Part shown: in pieces, positions 44,611 to 52,578 of the stretch
Position numbering within the stretch: position 1 is the first letter of the stretch
How the letters are laid out: every line of letters begins with the position of its first letter
Source: an uncultured Methylomonas sp.
Lineage (GTDB): Bacteria > Pseudomonadota > Gammaproteobacteria > Methylococcales > Methylomonadaceae
Direction of reading: 5' to 3'
Length of the DNA: 64,000 nucleotides
Assembly (NCBI GenBank): GCA_936941155.1
Contig: CAKZJE010000048.1
Location: 1 to 64,000, forward strand
Program-made: the position numbers and the translations under genes
The notes under the pieces: model-generated
Seen by the model: the letters and a program-made list of their open reading frames with translations, nothing else
What the model was told of the DNA's origin: nothing
Databases searched by the model: none

Positions 44611-45567
44611 TTGAACATCCAACACACAAAAGTATCCGTCATTGCCCCTGCACGATTGCACATGGGCTTCATAGATTTAAGCGGTTCATTAGGTCGCCAT
44701 TTTGGTAGCATTGGCGTTGCGCTGAATGAAATCAGCACCCGCTTAACCCTTTCCGCATCTTCAACACTCTGTTTTAGTGGCTTGCCGTCCGCCCGCGCTG
44801 AAAAATGTTTACAGCGTTTATGCACGGCTTTAAATATTTCCAACGATTTGCATATTCATTTAGAAAGCTTGATTCCTGAGCATGTCGGCTTAGGCTCAGG
44901 CACACAAATGACATTGGCAATGGGCAGTGCCTTAAATGCCTTTTACCAGTTAAATTTAAGCGTGCGCGATATTGCCCAACTCGGTGAACGCGGGGTACGT
45001 TCTGGCATTGGCATTGGCGTGTTTGAGCAAGGCGGCTTAGTGGTGGACGGTGGGCGCGGTGAATTAACCAAAACGCCGCCGATTGTTTCGCATTTAGATA
45101 TTCCCGCAGAATGGCGATTTATTTTGGTATTCGATCAGCGTGGACAAGGTTTGCATGGCGAACAAGAAATCAGCGCGTTTAAAAAACTCCCGCCTTTTCC
45201 ACACACGGAGGCAGCGCGGTTGTGTTATTTATTATTGATGCAAGGTTTACCAGCGGTTGCTGAAGCTAATTTAACGCAATTTGGCGATGTCATCACGCAA
45301 CTGCAACGCTCAGTTGGCGAACATTTTGCCGCCGCACAAGGGGGCGTTTTCACCAGCAATGAAGTCGCGGAAGTGATGGATTGGTTGCAACAGCAAGGCG
45401 CAGTTGCGATTGGACAAACTTCATGGGGGCCGACAGGATTTTGTGCGGTCGCCAATGCAGAAATAGCACAGGCTTTGGTTGCCGATTTAGAGAAGAATTT
45501 TGCCCATTTTCAAAACGTGTCGTTTAAAGTGGTCAGTGTGCGCAATAGCGGCGGGCAAGTCAGTTAA
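44611..45567 (+). CDS. Beta-RFAP synthase (methanopterin pathway)
   Basis: Beta-ribofuranosylaminobenzene 5'-phosphate synthase joins 4-hydroxybenzoate or p-aminobenzoate to PRPP, the first committed step to tetrahydromethanopterin. The 318-residue product is a GHMP-type protein: APARLHMGFIDLSGSLGRHF near the start, PEHVGLGSGTQMTLAMG (about 90-106), RSGIGIGVFEQGGLVVDGG, DQRGQGLHGEQE and a final GQTSWGPTGFCAV. In bacteria the gene marks an H4MPT-dependent C1 pathway. The start is TTG at 44611; no better ATG precedes the conserved region. Confidence 0.9.
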   Translation: MNIQHTKVSVIAPARLHMGFIDLSGSLGRHFGSIGVALNEISTRLTLSASSTLCFSGLPSARAEKCLQRLCTALNISNDLHIHLESLIPEHVGLGSGTQMTLAMGSALNAFYQLNLSVRDIAQLGERGVRSGIGIGVFEQGGLVVDGGRGELTKTPPIVSHLDIPAEWRFILVFDQRGQGLHGEQEISAFKKLPPFPHTEAARLCYLLLMQGLPAVAEANLTQFGDVITQLQRSVGEHFAAAQGGVFTSNEVAEVMDWLQQQGAVAIGQTSWGPTGFCAVANAEIAQALVADLEKNFAHFQNVSFKVVSVRNSGGQVS

Positions 45568-45574
45568 AAAACAC

Positions 45575-45605
45575 GCACTGCGAATTATCCAAAAACTCGC
45601 AGTGC
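45575..45605. terminator. Bidirectional terminator
   Basis: A perfect 9-bp stem GCACTGCGA/TCGCAGTGC lies between the convergent beta-RFAP synthase and cyclase genes. T-rich tracts follow on both strands. Confidence 0.75.
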
Positions 45606-45614
45606 TAAAATTTA

Positions 45615-47750
45615 TTATTTTTCATACAGTTGCCAAACACCGTTTAAGCCTAATCCACTGTCGCGCCAGCCTAAAACGGTTTTCTGATCTTTGCGATAAA
45701 TCTCAGGACACGGTTTATCCGTATCAACTCCTGCTTCAATATCTGCAACCCATGCTTCCCAAGCCTGAATGTTGTCAGGCGCAAAACGCGGGTCTGTCAT
45801 TCTTCCTAATGCGTAAAGGGTTTCAGGCTCAATCCGTCCTTTCACTTTGATTGCCCCTAATCGCCGCACCACCAAACTTTCTCGCGCTGCTGTTTCTTTG
45901 GCAAAATCGCCTGCAATAATAATTTCCGTATTAAAAACCCGCGTTAAACTTTCAATCCGTGATGCTAAATTGAGCGGATCACCCAAAATCGCGAATTTTT
46001 TTATCCCGTCTTTGGGCCCTAAATTGCCTTTCACCACATCGCCTGCGGTAATCCCAATCCCCGCATTAATAATGGTGCTGATTTTATCAATCACATCAGG
46101 GGTTAAGACTTCCTTATATCGCGCCGCTACGGAAGAAAAAAAGTTTTTTTGTAATAACGCTAATTCCACAGCCCCTAACAACGCATTTTTATACGCCGCT
46201 TGTTCTTCGCCTTCTTCATATTCCCAGTAATAACAGACCATATCACCGACATAAGCTTCTAAAATACCGTTGTATTTATCTTGCAGAACAATCGAAGTTG
46301 CGCCTAAGTAATCATTCATTAAACCCATCACCAGCTCAGGTTTTTTGAGCAATCCCGTCACGGTGGTGTAACCTGCTAAATCACTCATTAACACCACAGC
46401 TTTGCAGTGTTTATTGATAAAAACTTCAGATCTTTCTAACGGCATTAATACGTCAAGCACTTGTTGCGGCACATATTCAAACAATAAATCCCCTTGCCGA
46501 AAACCAGATAACAGATGTACTGCTACCATTTGGATTGCGCCGACAACATAAGCAATCATCACCGCAGCAACTGGCCAAAGCTGGGTCAGAGGACTCACAA
46601 AGCACAGCGTGAGCATCAGTCCCAACAGTAACAAAGCCCCAAGCCATAATAAGCCTTGCGAAAAATAAGCCCCTAGCAATACACTCAAAATCGCGGCGCA
46701 AATAAACAAGGTAATGCGAGCAAGTTGGGGAGGTGTACGCGGAAAGTCTTGATTTAATAGCGTTTCTATCTCATCGACAATATATTGCGCACCCGGTGTC
46801 ACTAAGCGAGGGCCAAATAAAGCCGTTGTCATGGGAGTCACCATAATATCGCTGGATTCATTCGGCGAGGAGGTTTGTAAAATCACAACTTTGTTTTTTA
46901 ACAACGCCGCCGCTTTATTTGCCACCGCGTCATCACAAGAAGCTAATTGGCTTAATGGCAAAACCAATTGTTCGCTGCTCATATTGACTGTGTAAATCGG
47001 TTTACTCAAACGGATGCGCCGACAACGTTTATTGTTATCACACAACTCGTCCGTGCGATTTTTTGCATACAATGCAGGAATTTTTTCAGGAGCCAATAAA
47101 CTGGCTAATTGAAAAACCGCGTGATCTTCACTCATATCCAGCCAGCGGGCAATCGGTGTCGATTTCGTCACCAAACGATCACTCGCCACTAAGCCCGATT
47201 GAGGAATAGCCTCAGCAGCATCCCAGTCATACAGCAAAAAGTCTGGAAAATTATTATGGCTATTCAAATAAGGGGCAATTCTAAAACGACTGATCGCAGC
47301 TTTATTCATTTTTAACGGCGCGTTGCCAGCCTCACTGTTGCTAAGCTGGCAAGAATTATTTTTGCCGTTGCTCACGCTGCATTTTGGCTCTGACCAACGC
47401 GCTTGCCCATCATGCTCCAAACATACCGCATAAGGCATTCGCCCTTCTATTTCTTTAGAAACCTGCGCATCTAAATAAACCGCTTTTGCCCCTTGTGAAA
47501 TTAAGTGCTCAACCGCTCTTGCAAACAGCGGCAAAGACTGCATTCGTGACACCCGAAAAGGCACATCATCATCAAGCACCACAATGCCAGTATACTTCCA
47601 GCTGTGCCGCTGCTGATAAACCACAGCGGAATCGTGCAACCAATAATCAATTCGTGTGCCTAATGCGTAGTCAGTCAATATTCCGGCTAAACTGGCAAGC
47701 ACCATAAAAAAGAGTAGGTTTTTTTTATGGGCAAAAGGTCTAGGGCGCAT
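45615..47750 (-). CDS. CHASE2-domain adenylate/guanylate cyclase
   Basis: A 711-residue membrane cyclase. It has an N-terminal membrane helix (about 12-28), an extracytoplasmic CHASE2 sensor (about 30-335, including the GIVVLDDD start and SQGAKAVYLDAQV), three membrane helices (about 345-425), and a class III cyclase domain (about 455-640) with VLMSDLAGYTTV, YVGDMVCYYW, and FAILGDPLNLASRIESL. It would make cyclic AMP or GMP in response to an external signal. A C-terminal stretch of ~60 residues is not assigned. The second mobile-element copy lies just upstream of the start. Confidence 0.92.
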   Translation of the reverse strand: MRPRPFAHKKNLLFFMVLASLAGILTDYALGTRIDYWLHDSAVVYQQRHSWKYTGIVVLDDDVPFRVSRMQSLPLFARAVEHLISQGAKAVYLDAQVSKEIEGRMPYAVCLEHDGQARWSEPKCSVSNGKNNSCQLSNSEAGNAPLKMNKAAISRFRIAPYLNSHNNFPDFLLYDWDAAEAIPQSGLVASDRLVTKSTPIARWLDMSEDHAVFQLASLLAPEKIPALYAKNRTDELCDNNKRCRRIRLSKPIYTVNMSSEQLVLPLSQLASCDDAVANKAAALLKNKVVILQTSSPNESSDIMVTPMTTALFGPRLVTPGAQYIVDEIETLLNQDFPRTPPQLARITLFICAAILSVLLGAYFSQGLLWLGALLLLGLMLTLCFVSPLTQLWPVAAVMIAYVVGAIQMVAVHLLSGFRQGDLLFEYVPQQVLDVLMPLERSEVFINKHCKAVVLMSDLAGYTTVTGLLKKPELVMGLMNDYLGATSIVLQDKYNGILEAYVGDMVCYYWEYEEGEEQAAYKNALLGAVELALLQKNFFSSVAARYKEVLTPDVIDKISTIINAGIGITAGDVVKGNLGPKDGIKKFAILGDPLNLASRIESLTRVFNTEIIIAGDFAKETAARESLVVRRLGAIKVKGRIEPETLYALGRMTDPRFAPDNIQAWEAWVADIEAGVDTDKPCPEIYRKDQKTVLGWRDSGLGLNGVWQLYEK

Positions 47751-47758
47751 ATTTTAAG

Positions 47759-48004
47759 CATGGGTATCTACACATCTTGAAATTATAAAGTTGTTGTATA
47801 TCAATATATTGATATGTAGGCTGGGTTAGCTGCTTTTTTCGATAGAAAAAAGAGCATAACCCAGCAGCGGGTGTTTTAAAACGCTGAATGCTGGGTTACG
47901 ATTATTTCGCTGTCGCCCAACCATCTAACCCAGCCTACAAATAATTCTTTATTATCAATAAGTTTTAATAACATTGATGTTAAAAACTTGTGTAGATACT
48001 TATG
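47759..48004. mobile_element. MITE-like element, copy 2 (246 bp)
   Basis: The left end is CATGGGTATCTACACA and the inverted right end is CATAAGTATCTACACA. The internal arms TGTAGGCTGGGTTAGC (47815) and CTAACCCAGCCTACA (47925) match copy 1 except for paired changes. The flanks ATATTTTAAG and ATGTTTTAAG may be an imperfect 10-bp target duplication. It lies between the cyclase start and the next gene's stop. Confidence 0.8.
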
Positions 48005-48019
48005 ATGTTTTAAGCAGAG

Positions 48020-48784
48020 CTAAAAAGAATATTTCATGGTTAAGTCTTGTTTGGCATTCACTTGTTTGACAACGCCTTCGACACAAGCAACTAAATCTGT
48101 GTTTTGACTATTCACATTCAAATCTTTAATAATGCCTGCACTACTAATCGTCCAACTCATATTCAGCGCGTCAGAAACATTGTATAAGTTTTTGCATAAC
48201 TCAATTTCAGGTTTCATGCTTTGAATAATCTCCTCTTTCGTCAAAAGAGTCATCGGTTTCAAACTGCGCATTTTCATTGAAGTAGTGACTTCAGGAGAAC
48301 GCTTTACAGCTTTTAATTTAGTGCTAGCAATCGCACAAAAAAAGCTGCTTTTTTCGCCCTCAGCAGTATCACAACTCAATTTATTGCCTTTCCACTTGTC
48401 GCAATCTTTCAAACCTTGTGGTTTAATCCAAGGTGCTTTTGTGCTTGTCACCTCCACACTGACTGGGTTTGCTGATTTATTTTGACAAATTAATTGAAAA
48501 CTTTCGCCTGCAATAGGATCAAACTTTAGCCACATCCGACTGCCTGATGGCAACTCTACGGTCGCCCCCAGTTTTAATCTTGATGTTTCAACACAATTAT
48601 TATTGGTTACGTTTGCACCGACACTTCCTTCTTTGACCAACGTTGCCTGTCCGCATTCGGTCTGTGCCACAGACGCTGGATTATTCACAGGATTAACTGC
48701 CATTACTGGATTAGCTGCTAAGCTACTGAGCAACACACCAGCACTCCACACTGATAAAGCTCTGGTTTTATTAGACATCATCAT
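48020..48784 (-). CDS. Secreted hypothetical protein
   Basis: A 254-residue protein with a clear signal peptide (TRALSVWSAGVLLSSLAANP, cleavage after VMA near residue 29). The mature part has several Cys (CGQA, NNCVE, LICQNK, CDKWKG, LSCDTA, FFCAIA, ELCKN, VACVEG), which suits disulphide bonding in the periplasm. I recognise no domain. A C-terminal sub-region (about 195-250) reads like a small alpha/beta unit. Function unknown. Confidence 0.6.
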   Translation of the reverse strand: MMMSNKTRALSVWSAGVLLSSLAANPVMAVNPVNNPASVAQTECGQATLVKEGSVGANVTNNNCVETSRLKLGATVELPSGSRMWLKFDPIAGESFQLICQNKSANPVSVEVTSTKAPWIKPQGLKDCDKWKGNKLSCDTAEGEKSSFFCAIASTKLKAVKRSPEVTTSMKMRSLKPMTLLTKEEIIQSMKPEIELCKNLYNVSDALNMSWTISSAGIIKDLNVNSQNTDLVACVEGVVKQVNAKQDLTMKYSF

Positions 48785-49048
48785 TCCCCTAAAAATAAAT
48801 ATTACCGAGACAAGATGAAAGTTTTTAAACTTCCATCATTTTTTTACATCATAACAGCAAATACCCTGATAAATAAGCGTTTTTCTAATAAAAGAAATAG
48901 GGATTTTTTCAGAACTATCTCCAAAAAAAACAGCAAAAAACTTGCTTGTTATTCACAAATTTATCAGATGGTCGAAACGAAGCGCGTCATTCATAAACAA
49001 CTCCGTCACTGTTTCAGCCAATCTTCAAAGAGAATGCGATAAAACGCT

Positions 49049-50587
49049 TTAACAAATCCCCAGCCGCTTCAACAACCTAAAAAAATTCCCTCTATCCAAA
49101 CCAAAATCTTGCGCCGTTTTTGCCTTGTTATGATTATTTTCCGCAAGTTTTCGCTCAATTAATTGTCTGGAAAAATCATCCACCTGCTGTTTAAAACTGA
49201 TATTTTCTAACGCCACAGGTTTTGCTTCATTGCTGATAGGAATCGCTGGCACATGATTTTCCGCACTTATATCCAAATGCTGCAAAGAAATCGTCACCAC
49301 CCGTTTTTCGCGCCCTTCCAGCTTCACTGCTTTCAACGCCGCCCGACTCAATAAATGCTCCAATTCGCGAATATTTCCCGGCCATTGATAATTTAATAAC
49401 GCCTGCTTTGCATCCACATCGAGCCGCAAACCTTGCACAGCCAAACGCTGTTTATTTTTTTCCAAAAACAATCCCGCCAACAACAACGCATCTTTGCCGC
49501 GCTCACGCAGTGGCGGAACATGAATCGGATAAACCGCGAGCCGATGATATAAATCCGCGCGAAAACTGCCCTCCGCCAAACCTTTTTGCAAATCGCGATT
49601 AGTCGCAGCCAGCACCCGAATATTCACTTTGATATAACGGTCACTGCCGATGCGTTGAATTTCGCCGTTTTGCAGCGTGCGTAGAATTTTCGCTTGTAAC
49701 AGCAACGGTAAATCCCCAATTTCATCCAGAAAAATCGTGCCGTGATTGGCAAGCTCAAACTTCCCAACTCTATCGCTAATCGCGCCCGAAAACGCACCTT
49801 TGGAATGTCCAAATAATTCACTTTCGGCAATCTGGTCAGGCAGGGCGGCGCAGTTGACATAAATCATCGCTCGTTCTGCGCGTTGCGATTTGGCGTGAAT
49901 TTGCTGCGCCACCAATTCTTTACCCACGCCGGTTTCGCCTAAAATCAGCACCGCTAAATCCGACTGCGCCACCACCGCGATTTCATTTTGCAAAGTTTGC
50001 ATCGCCGCACTGTTGCCAACCATTTCCAGAGGATTATTTTCTGCCAACAAACTTTGCCGCACTTGTTTCACCTGCGTTTCCAACGACACAATCAGGTTGG
50101 CGGCTTTCACGGTGGCTTCGGTCAAGGCAATAAAAGTCTGTAATGCTTGCGGATTGATGCTGTCAAACGTGCCAGGGGTGAGCGCGTCAAAGGTCAAAAC
50201 GCCCCATGCCTGATTGTCAATGTACAACGTCACGCCGATGCAATCGTGCACATGCAGTTGTTTATCGCTGTTTTCAATCAAACCATCATAAGGGTCGGGC
50301 AGTTCGGAATCCGCCGGAAAACGGGTGATGCCTGTAGTTGCCAAAATCGTCGCCAAGCGCGGTTGCTCCGACAGCAAAAAGCGTCGTCCCAGCGTATCTT
50401 CACTCAAGCCATTAATCGCCAGCGGCACTAAATAATGCTGTTCCAATTTCAACAACGCACAAGCATCCGAGGGGAAAAAACGCATCAAACTTTGCAACAA
50501 ATTTTGATAGCGTTGCTCGGCGGGCAGTTGCCGCGATAAATCGCTGACGATGGAAATAAAGCTGGTACAAAATAAATCAGTGGTCAT
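49049..50587 (-). CDS. norR: NorR-type nitric-oxide-responsive sigma-54 activator
   Basis: NorR senses NO at a mononuclear iron in its GAF domain and activates sigma-54 promoters. The 512-residue product has GAF (1-170) with the iron-site region FPADSELPDPYDG and HVHDC (H114, C116) plus D134 in LTFDAL, an AAA+ domain (about 188-420; Walker A GETGVGKE, Walker B IFLDEIGD), and a Fis-type HTH at the C-terminus. The sigma-54 contact loop reads GAFSGA (264-269) instead of the usual GAFTGA. It is divergent from hcp, with three GT-N7-AC sites between them. Confidence 0.9.
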   Translation of the reverse strand: MTTDLFCTSFISIVSDLSRQLPAEQRYQNLLQSLMRFFPSDACALLKLEQHYLVPLAINGLSEDTLGRRFLLSEQPRLATILATTGITRFPADSELPDPYDGLIENSDKQLHVHDCIGVTLYIDNQAWGVLTFDALTPGTFDSINPQALQTFIALTEATVKAANLIVSLETQVKQVRQSLLAENNPLEMVGNSAAMQTLQNEIAVVAQSDLAVLILGETGVGKELVAQQIHAKSQRAERAMIYVNCAALPDQIAESELFGHSKGAFSGAISDRVGKFELANHGTIFLDEIGDLPLLLQAKILRTLQNGEIQRIGSDRYIKVNIRVLAATNRDLQKGLAEGSFRADLYHRLAVYPIHVPPLRERGKDALLLAGLFLEKNKQRLAVQGLRLDVDAKQALLNYQWPGNIRELEHLLSRAALKAVKLEGREKRVVTISLQHLDISAENHVPAIPISNEAKPVALENISFKQQVDDFSRQLIERKLAENNHNKAKTAQDFGLDRGNFFRLLKRLGIC

Positions 50588-50590
50588 AAC
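50580..50590. promoter_or_regulatory. NorR site A (GT-N7-AC)
   Basis: GTGGTCATAAC. It overlaps the norR start codon, which would fit autoregulation. The first of three sites spaced about 23 and 26 bases centre to centre. Confidence 0.5.
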
Positions 50591-50602
50591 GACATCGTGG
50601 TT

Positions 50603-50613
50603 GTTAATTTGAC
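50603..50613. promoter_or_regulatory. NorR site B (GT-N7-AC)
   Basis: GTTAATTTGAC, with the AT-rich centre typical of NorR enhancer sites. Confidence 0.55.
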
Positions 50614-50628
50614 AGCATTATAACCGTT

Positions 50629-50639
50629 GTTAATAAAAC
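50629..50639. promoter_or_regulatory. NorR site C (GT-N7-AC)
   Basis: GTTAATAAAAC. Sites B and C share the GTTAAT half. It is the site nearest the sigma-54 promoter. Confidence 0.55.
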
Positions 50640-50681
50640 AATGTTTTTTATCAAAGCCAGATGCGACAAGGGTTTTCACGC

Positions 50682-50697
50682 TGGCATAGCGAATGCA
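50682..50697 (+). promoter_or_regulatory. Sigma-54 promoter of hcp
   Basis: TGGCATAGCGAATGCA has GG and GC 12 bases apart, as needed for -24/-12 recognition. It lies downstream of three NorR-type sites and about 155 bases before hcp. Confidence 0.65.
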
Positions 50698-50722
50698 CTC
50701 ATAGAAATGAAATCATTTTTTT

Positions 50723-50789
50723 AAATCCCCCAGCCCCCTTTTCAAAGGGGGAACTCCCTCCTTTAGAAAAGGAGGGTTGGGGAGGATTT
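50723..50789. repeat. Double-hairpin repeat in the hcp leader
   Basis: Outer arms AAATCCCCC and GGGGAGGATTT enclose two perfect hairpins, CCCCCTTT/AAAGGGGG (50734-50751) and CCCTCCTTT/AAAGGAGGG (50756-50776). If transcribed from the sigma-54 promoter it lies in the 5' untranslated region of hcp. Confidence 0.75.
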
Positions 50790-50851
50790 GAACAATATAA
50801 AACTCAATCTTTAACCAACTGAAATATATTTACATTTAGGAGATTCAACTC

Positions 50852-52516
50852 ATGTTTTGTTATCAATGCGAACAAACCACCCGCTCAGAAACAGGTGACG
50901 GCTGTGCTACAGCAAAAGGCGTATGCGGTAAAGATTCCACCACCGCCGATTTGCAGGATTTGCTGGTTTTCGCGATTAAAGGCATTGCGCAATATGCAAA
51001 GCGGGCGCGGGCGTTAGGCAAAACCGACAAAGAAGCGGACGGTTTTATTCTGTATGGCTTGTTCACCACGCTGACGAATGTCAATTTTAATGCCGGACGT
51101 TTTGTGACGTTAATTCAGGAAGCCGTGCAACATCGTGAGCGCGTAAAAGGGTTATATGAATCCGCTGCACAAGCGCAAGGTTTAACACCAGACGTTTTAT
51201 CCGCTGCGGCAACTTTCACTCCAGCCACTTCGCAAGCGGAATTGTTGTTGCAAGCCAAATGGGATGCTATAGATAAAGATGCGGCAACGGTCGGTGATGA
51301 TATTGTCGGCTTGCGGGCGATGATGCTTTACGGCATCAAAGGTTTGGCGGCTTACGCGCATCATGCTCATGCTTTGGGTTATGAAGATGAAGAAATTTAT
51401 GCGCGATTGGAATCAGCTTTGGATTTGCTAGCGAGTGATCCAACTGACGCAGGCGTGTTGCTGAATGGCAATCTGGAAGTCGGGGCGATTAATTTAAAAG
51501 TGATGGAATTGTTGGATGCGGCGAACACGGGACGCTTCGGACAGCAAACCCCAGGCAGTGCGCGGATTTCGCATGTAAAAGGCAAAGCGATTTTAATCAG
51601 CGGGCATGATTTGGAAGATTTGTCGTTGTTGTTGGAACAGACTAAAGACAAAGGCATCAATATTTATACGCATGGTGAAATGTTGCCAGCGCACGCCTAC
51701 CCCAAACTGCGCGAATATCCGCATTTAATCGGCAATTACGGTGGCGCGTGGCAGAATCAACATATTGATTTTGCGAATTTTCCAGGCGCGATTGTGATGA
51801 CTTCCAATTGTTTGATTGAACCTGCCGCTGCTTATCGGCAACGGATTTTCACCTCAGGGCCGGTGGGCTGGCAAGGTGTGCGTCATGTTGCGAATGGCGA
51901 TTTTACTCCGGTGATTCAAGCGGCTTTGGCGTTGCCAGGTTTTCAGGAAGATGAGGCAGAAAAATCATTAACCGTTGGTTTTGGACATCACGCGGTATTG
52001 GGTGTGGCGGATAAAGTGATAGATGCGGTGAAAACTGGCGCGATTAAACATTTCTTCCTGATTGGCGGCTGTGACGGCGCAGCTCCGGGCAGAAATTATT
52101 ACACCGATTTAGCAGAAATGACTCCGCCGGATACCGTTGTGATGACGTTAGGTTGCGGCAAATATCGTTTTCACGAACATGATTTTGGCAATATCGGCGG
52201 CATTCCACGCTTGCTGGATATTGGACAATGTAACGATGCCTATTCTGCGGTGAAAATTGCCAGCGCGTTGGCAGGTGCATTTGAGTGTGGCGTGAATGAT
52301 TTACCGCTCTCGCTGATGATTTCCTGGTTTGAACAAAAAGCGGTGGCGGTATTGTTGAGTTTATTATCGCTCGGTATTCGCGGCATTCATTTAGGGCCGA
52401 CTTTACCTGCGTTTTTAACCCCGAATTTGTTAGCAATTCTGGTCGAAAAATTTGATATTAGACCGAATGGCGAACCTGCTAACGATTTAGCTATGGCGTT
52501 AAAACAAGCGGCGTAA
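50852..52516 (+). CDS. hcp: Hybrid cluster protein (Hcp)
   Basis: Hcp reduces NO or hydroxylamine at a hybrid Fe-S-O cluster and protects against nitrosative stress. The 554-residue product has the N-terminal cluster motif FCYQCEQT with further Cys at [13 protein letters not shown], and the C-terminal ligands of the hybrid cluster in [38 protein letters not shown] and [14 protein letters not shown] lies 9 bases before the start. norR is divergent and the reductase gene follows, so this is a NO-response unit. Confidence 0.95.
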   Translation: MFCYQCEQTTRSETGDGCATAKGVCGKDSTTADLQDLLVFAIKGIAQYAKRARALGKTDKEADGFILYGLFTTLTNVNFNAGRFVTLIQEAVQHRERVKGLYESAAQAQGLTPDVLSAAATFTPATSQAELLLQAKWDAIDKDAATVGDDIVGLRAMMLYGIKGLAAYAHHAHALGYEDEEIYARLESALDLLASDPTDAGVLLNGNLEVGAINLKVMELLDAANTGRFGQQTPGSARISHVKGKAILISGHDLEDLSLLLEQTKDKGINIYTHGEMLPAHAYPKLREYPHLIGNYGGAWQNQHIDFANFPGAIVMTSNCLIEPAAAYRQRIFTSGPVGWQGVRHVANGDFTPVIQAALALPGFQEDEAEKSLTVGFGHHAVLGVADKVIDAVKTGAIKHFFLIGGCDGAAPGRNYYTDLAEMTPPDTVVMTLGCGKYRFHEHDFGNIGGIPRLLDIGQCNDAYSAVKIASALAGAFECGVNDLPLSLMISWFEQKAVAVLLSLLSLGIRGIHLGPTLPAFLTPNLLAILVEKFDIRPNGEPANDLAMALKQAA

Positions 52517-52526
52517 TTTTCAGCCG

Positions 52527-52559
52527 AGACCTGACAGGTTTTTAAAACCTGTCAGGTCT
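52527..52559. repeat. TTTTTAAAA-centred palindrome after hcp
   Basis: AGACCTGACAGG arms, a near-identical copy of the truB palindrome, here followed by a run of T. Between hcp and its reductase it could act as a partial terminator or protect the hcp mRNA 3' end. Confidence 0.85.
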
Positions 52560-52578
52560 TTTTTTAATAGGAAAATCG

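Noticed and set aside
48815-49042. 75-codon plus-strand frame between the secreted protein and norR
   Set aside because: Basic, AT-driven composition, no ribosome site and no recognisable motif.
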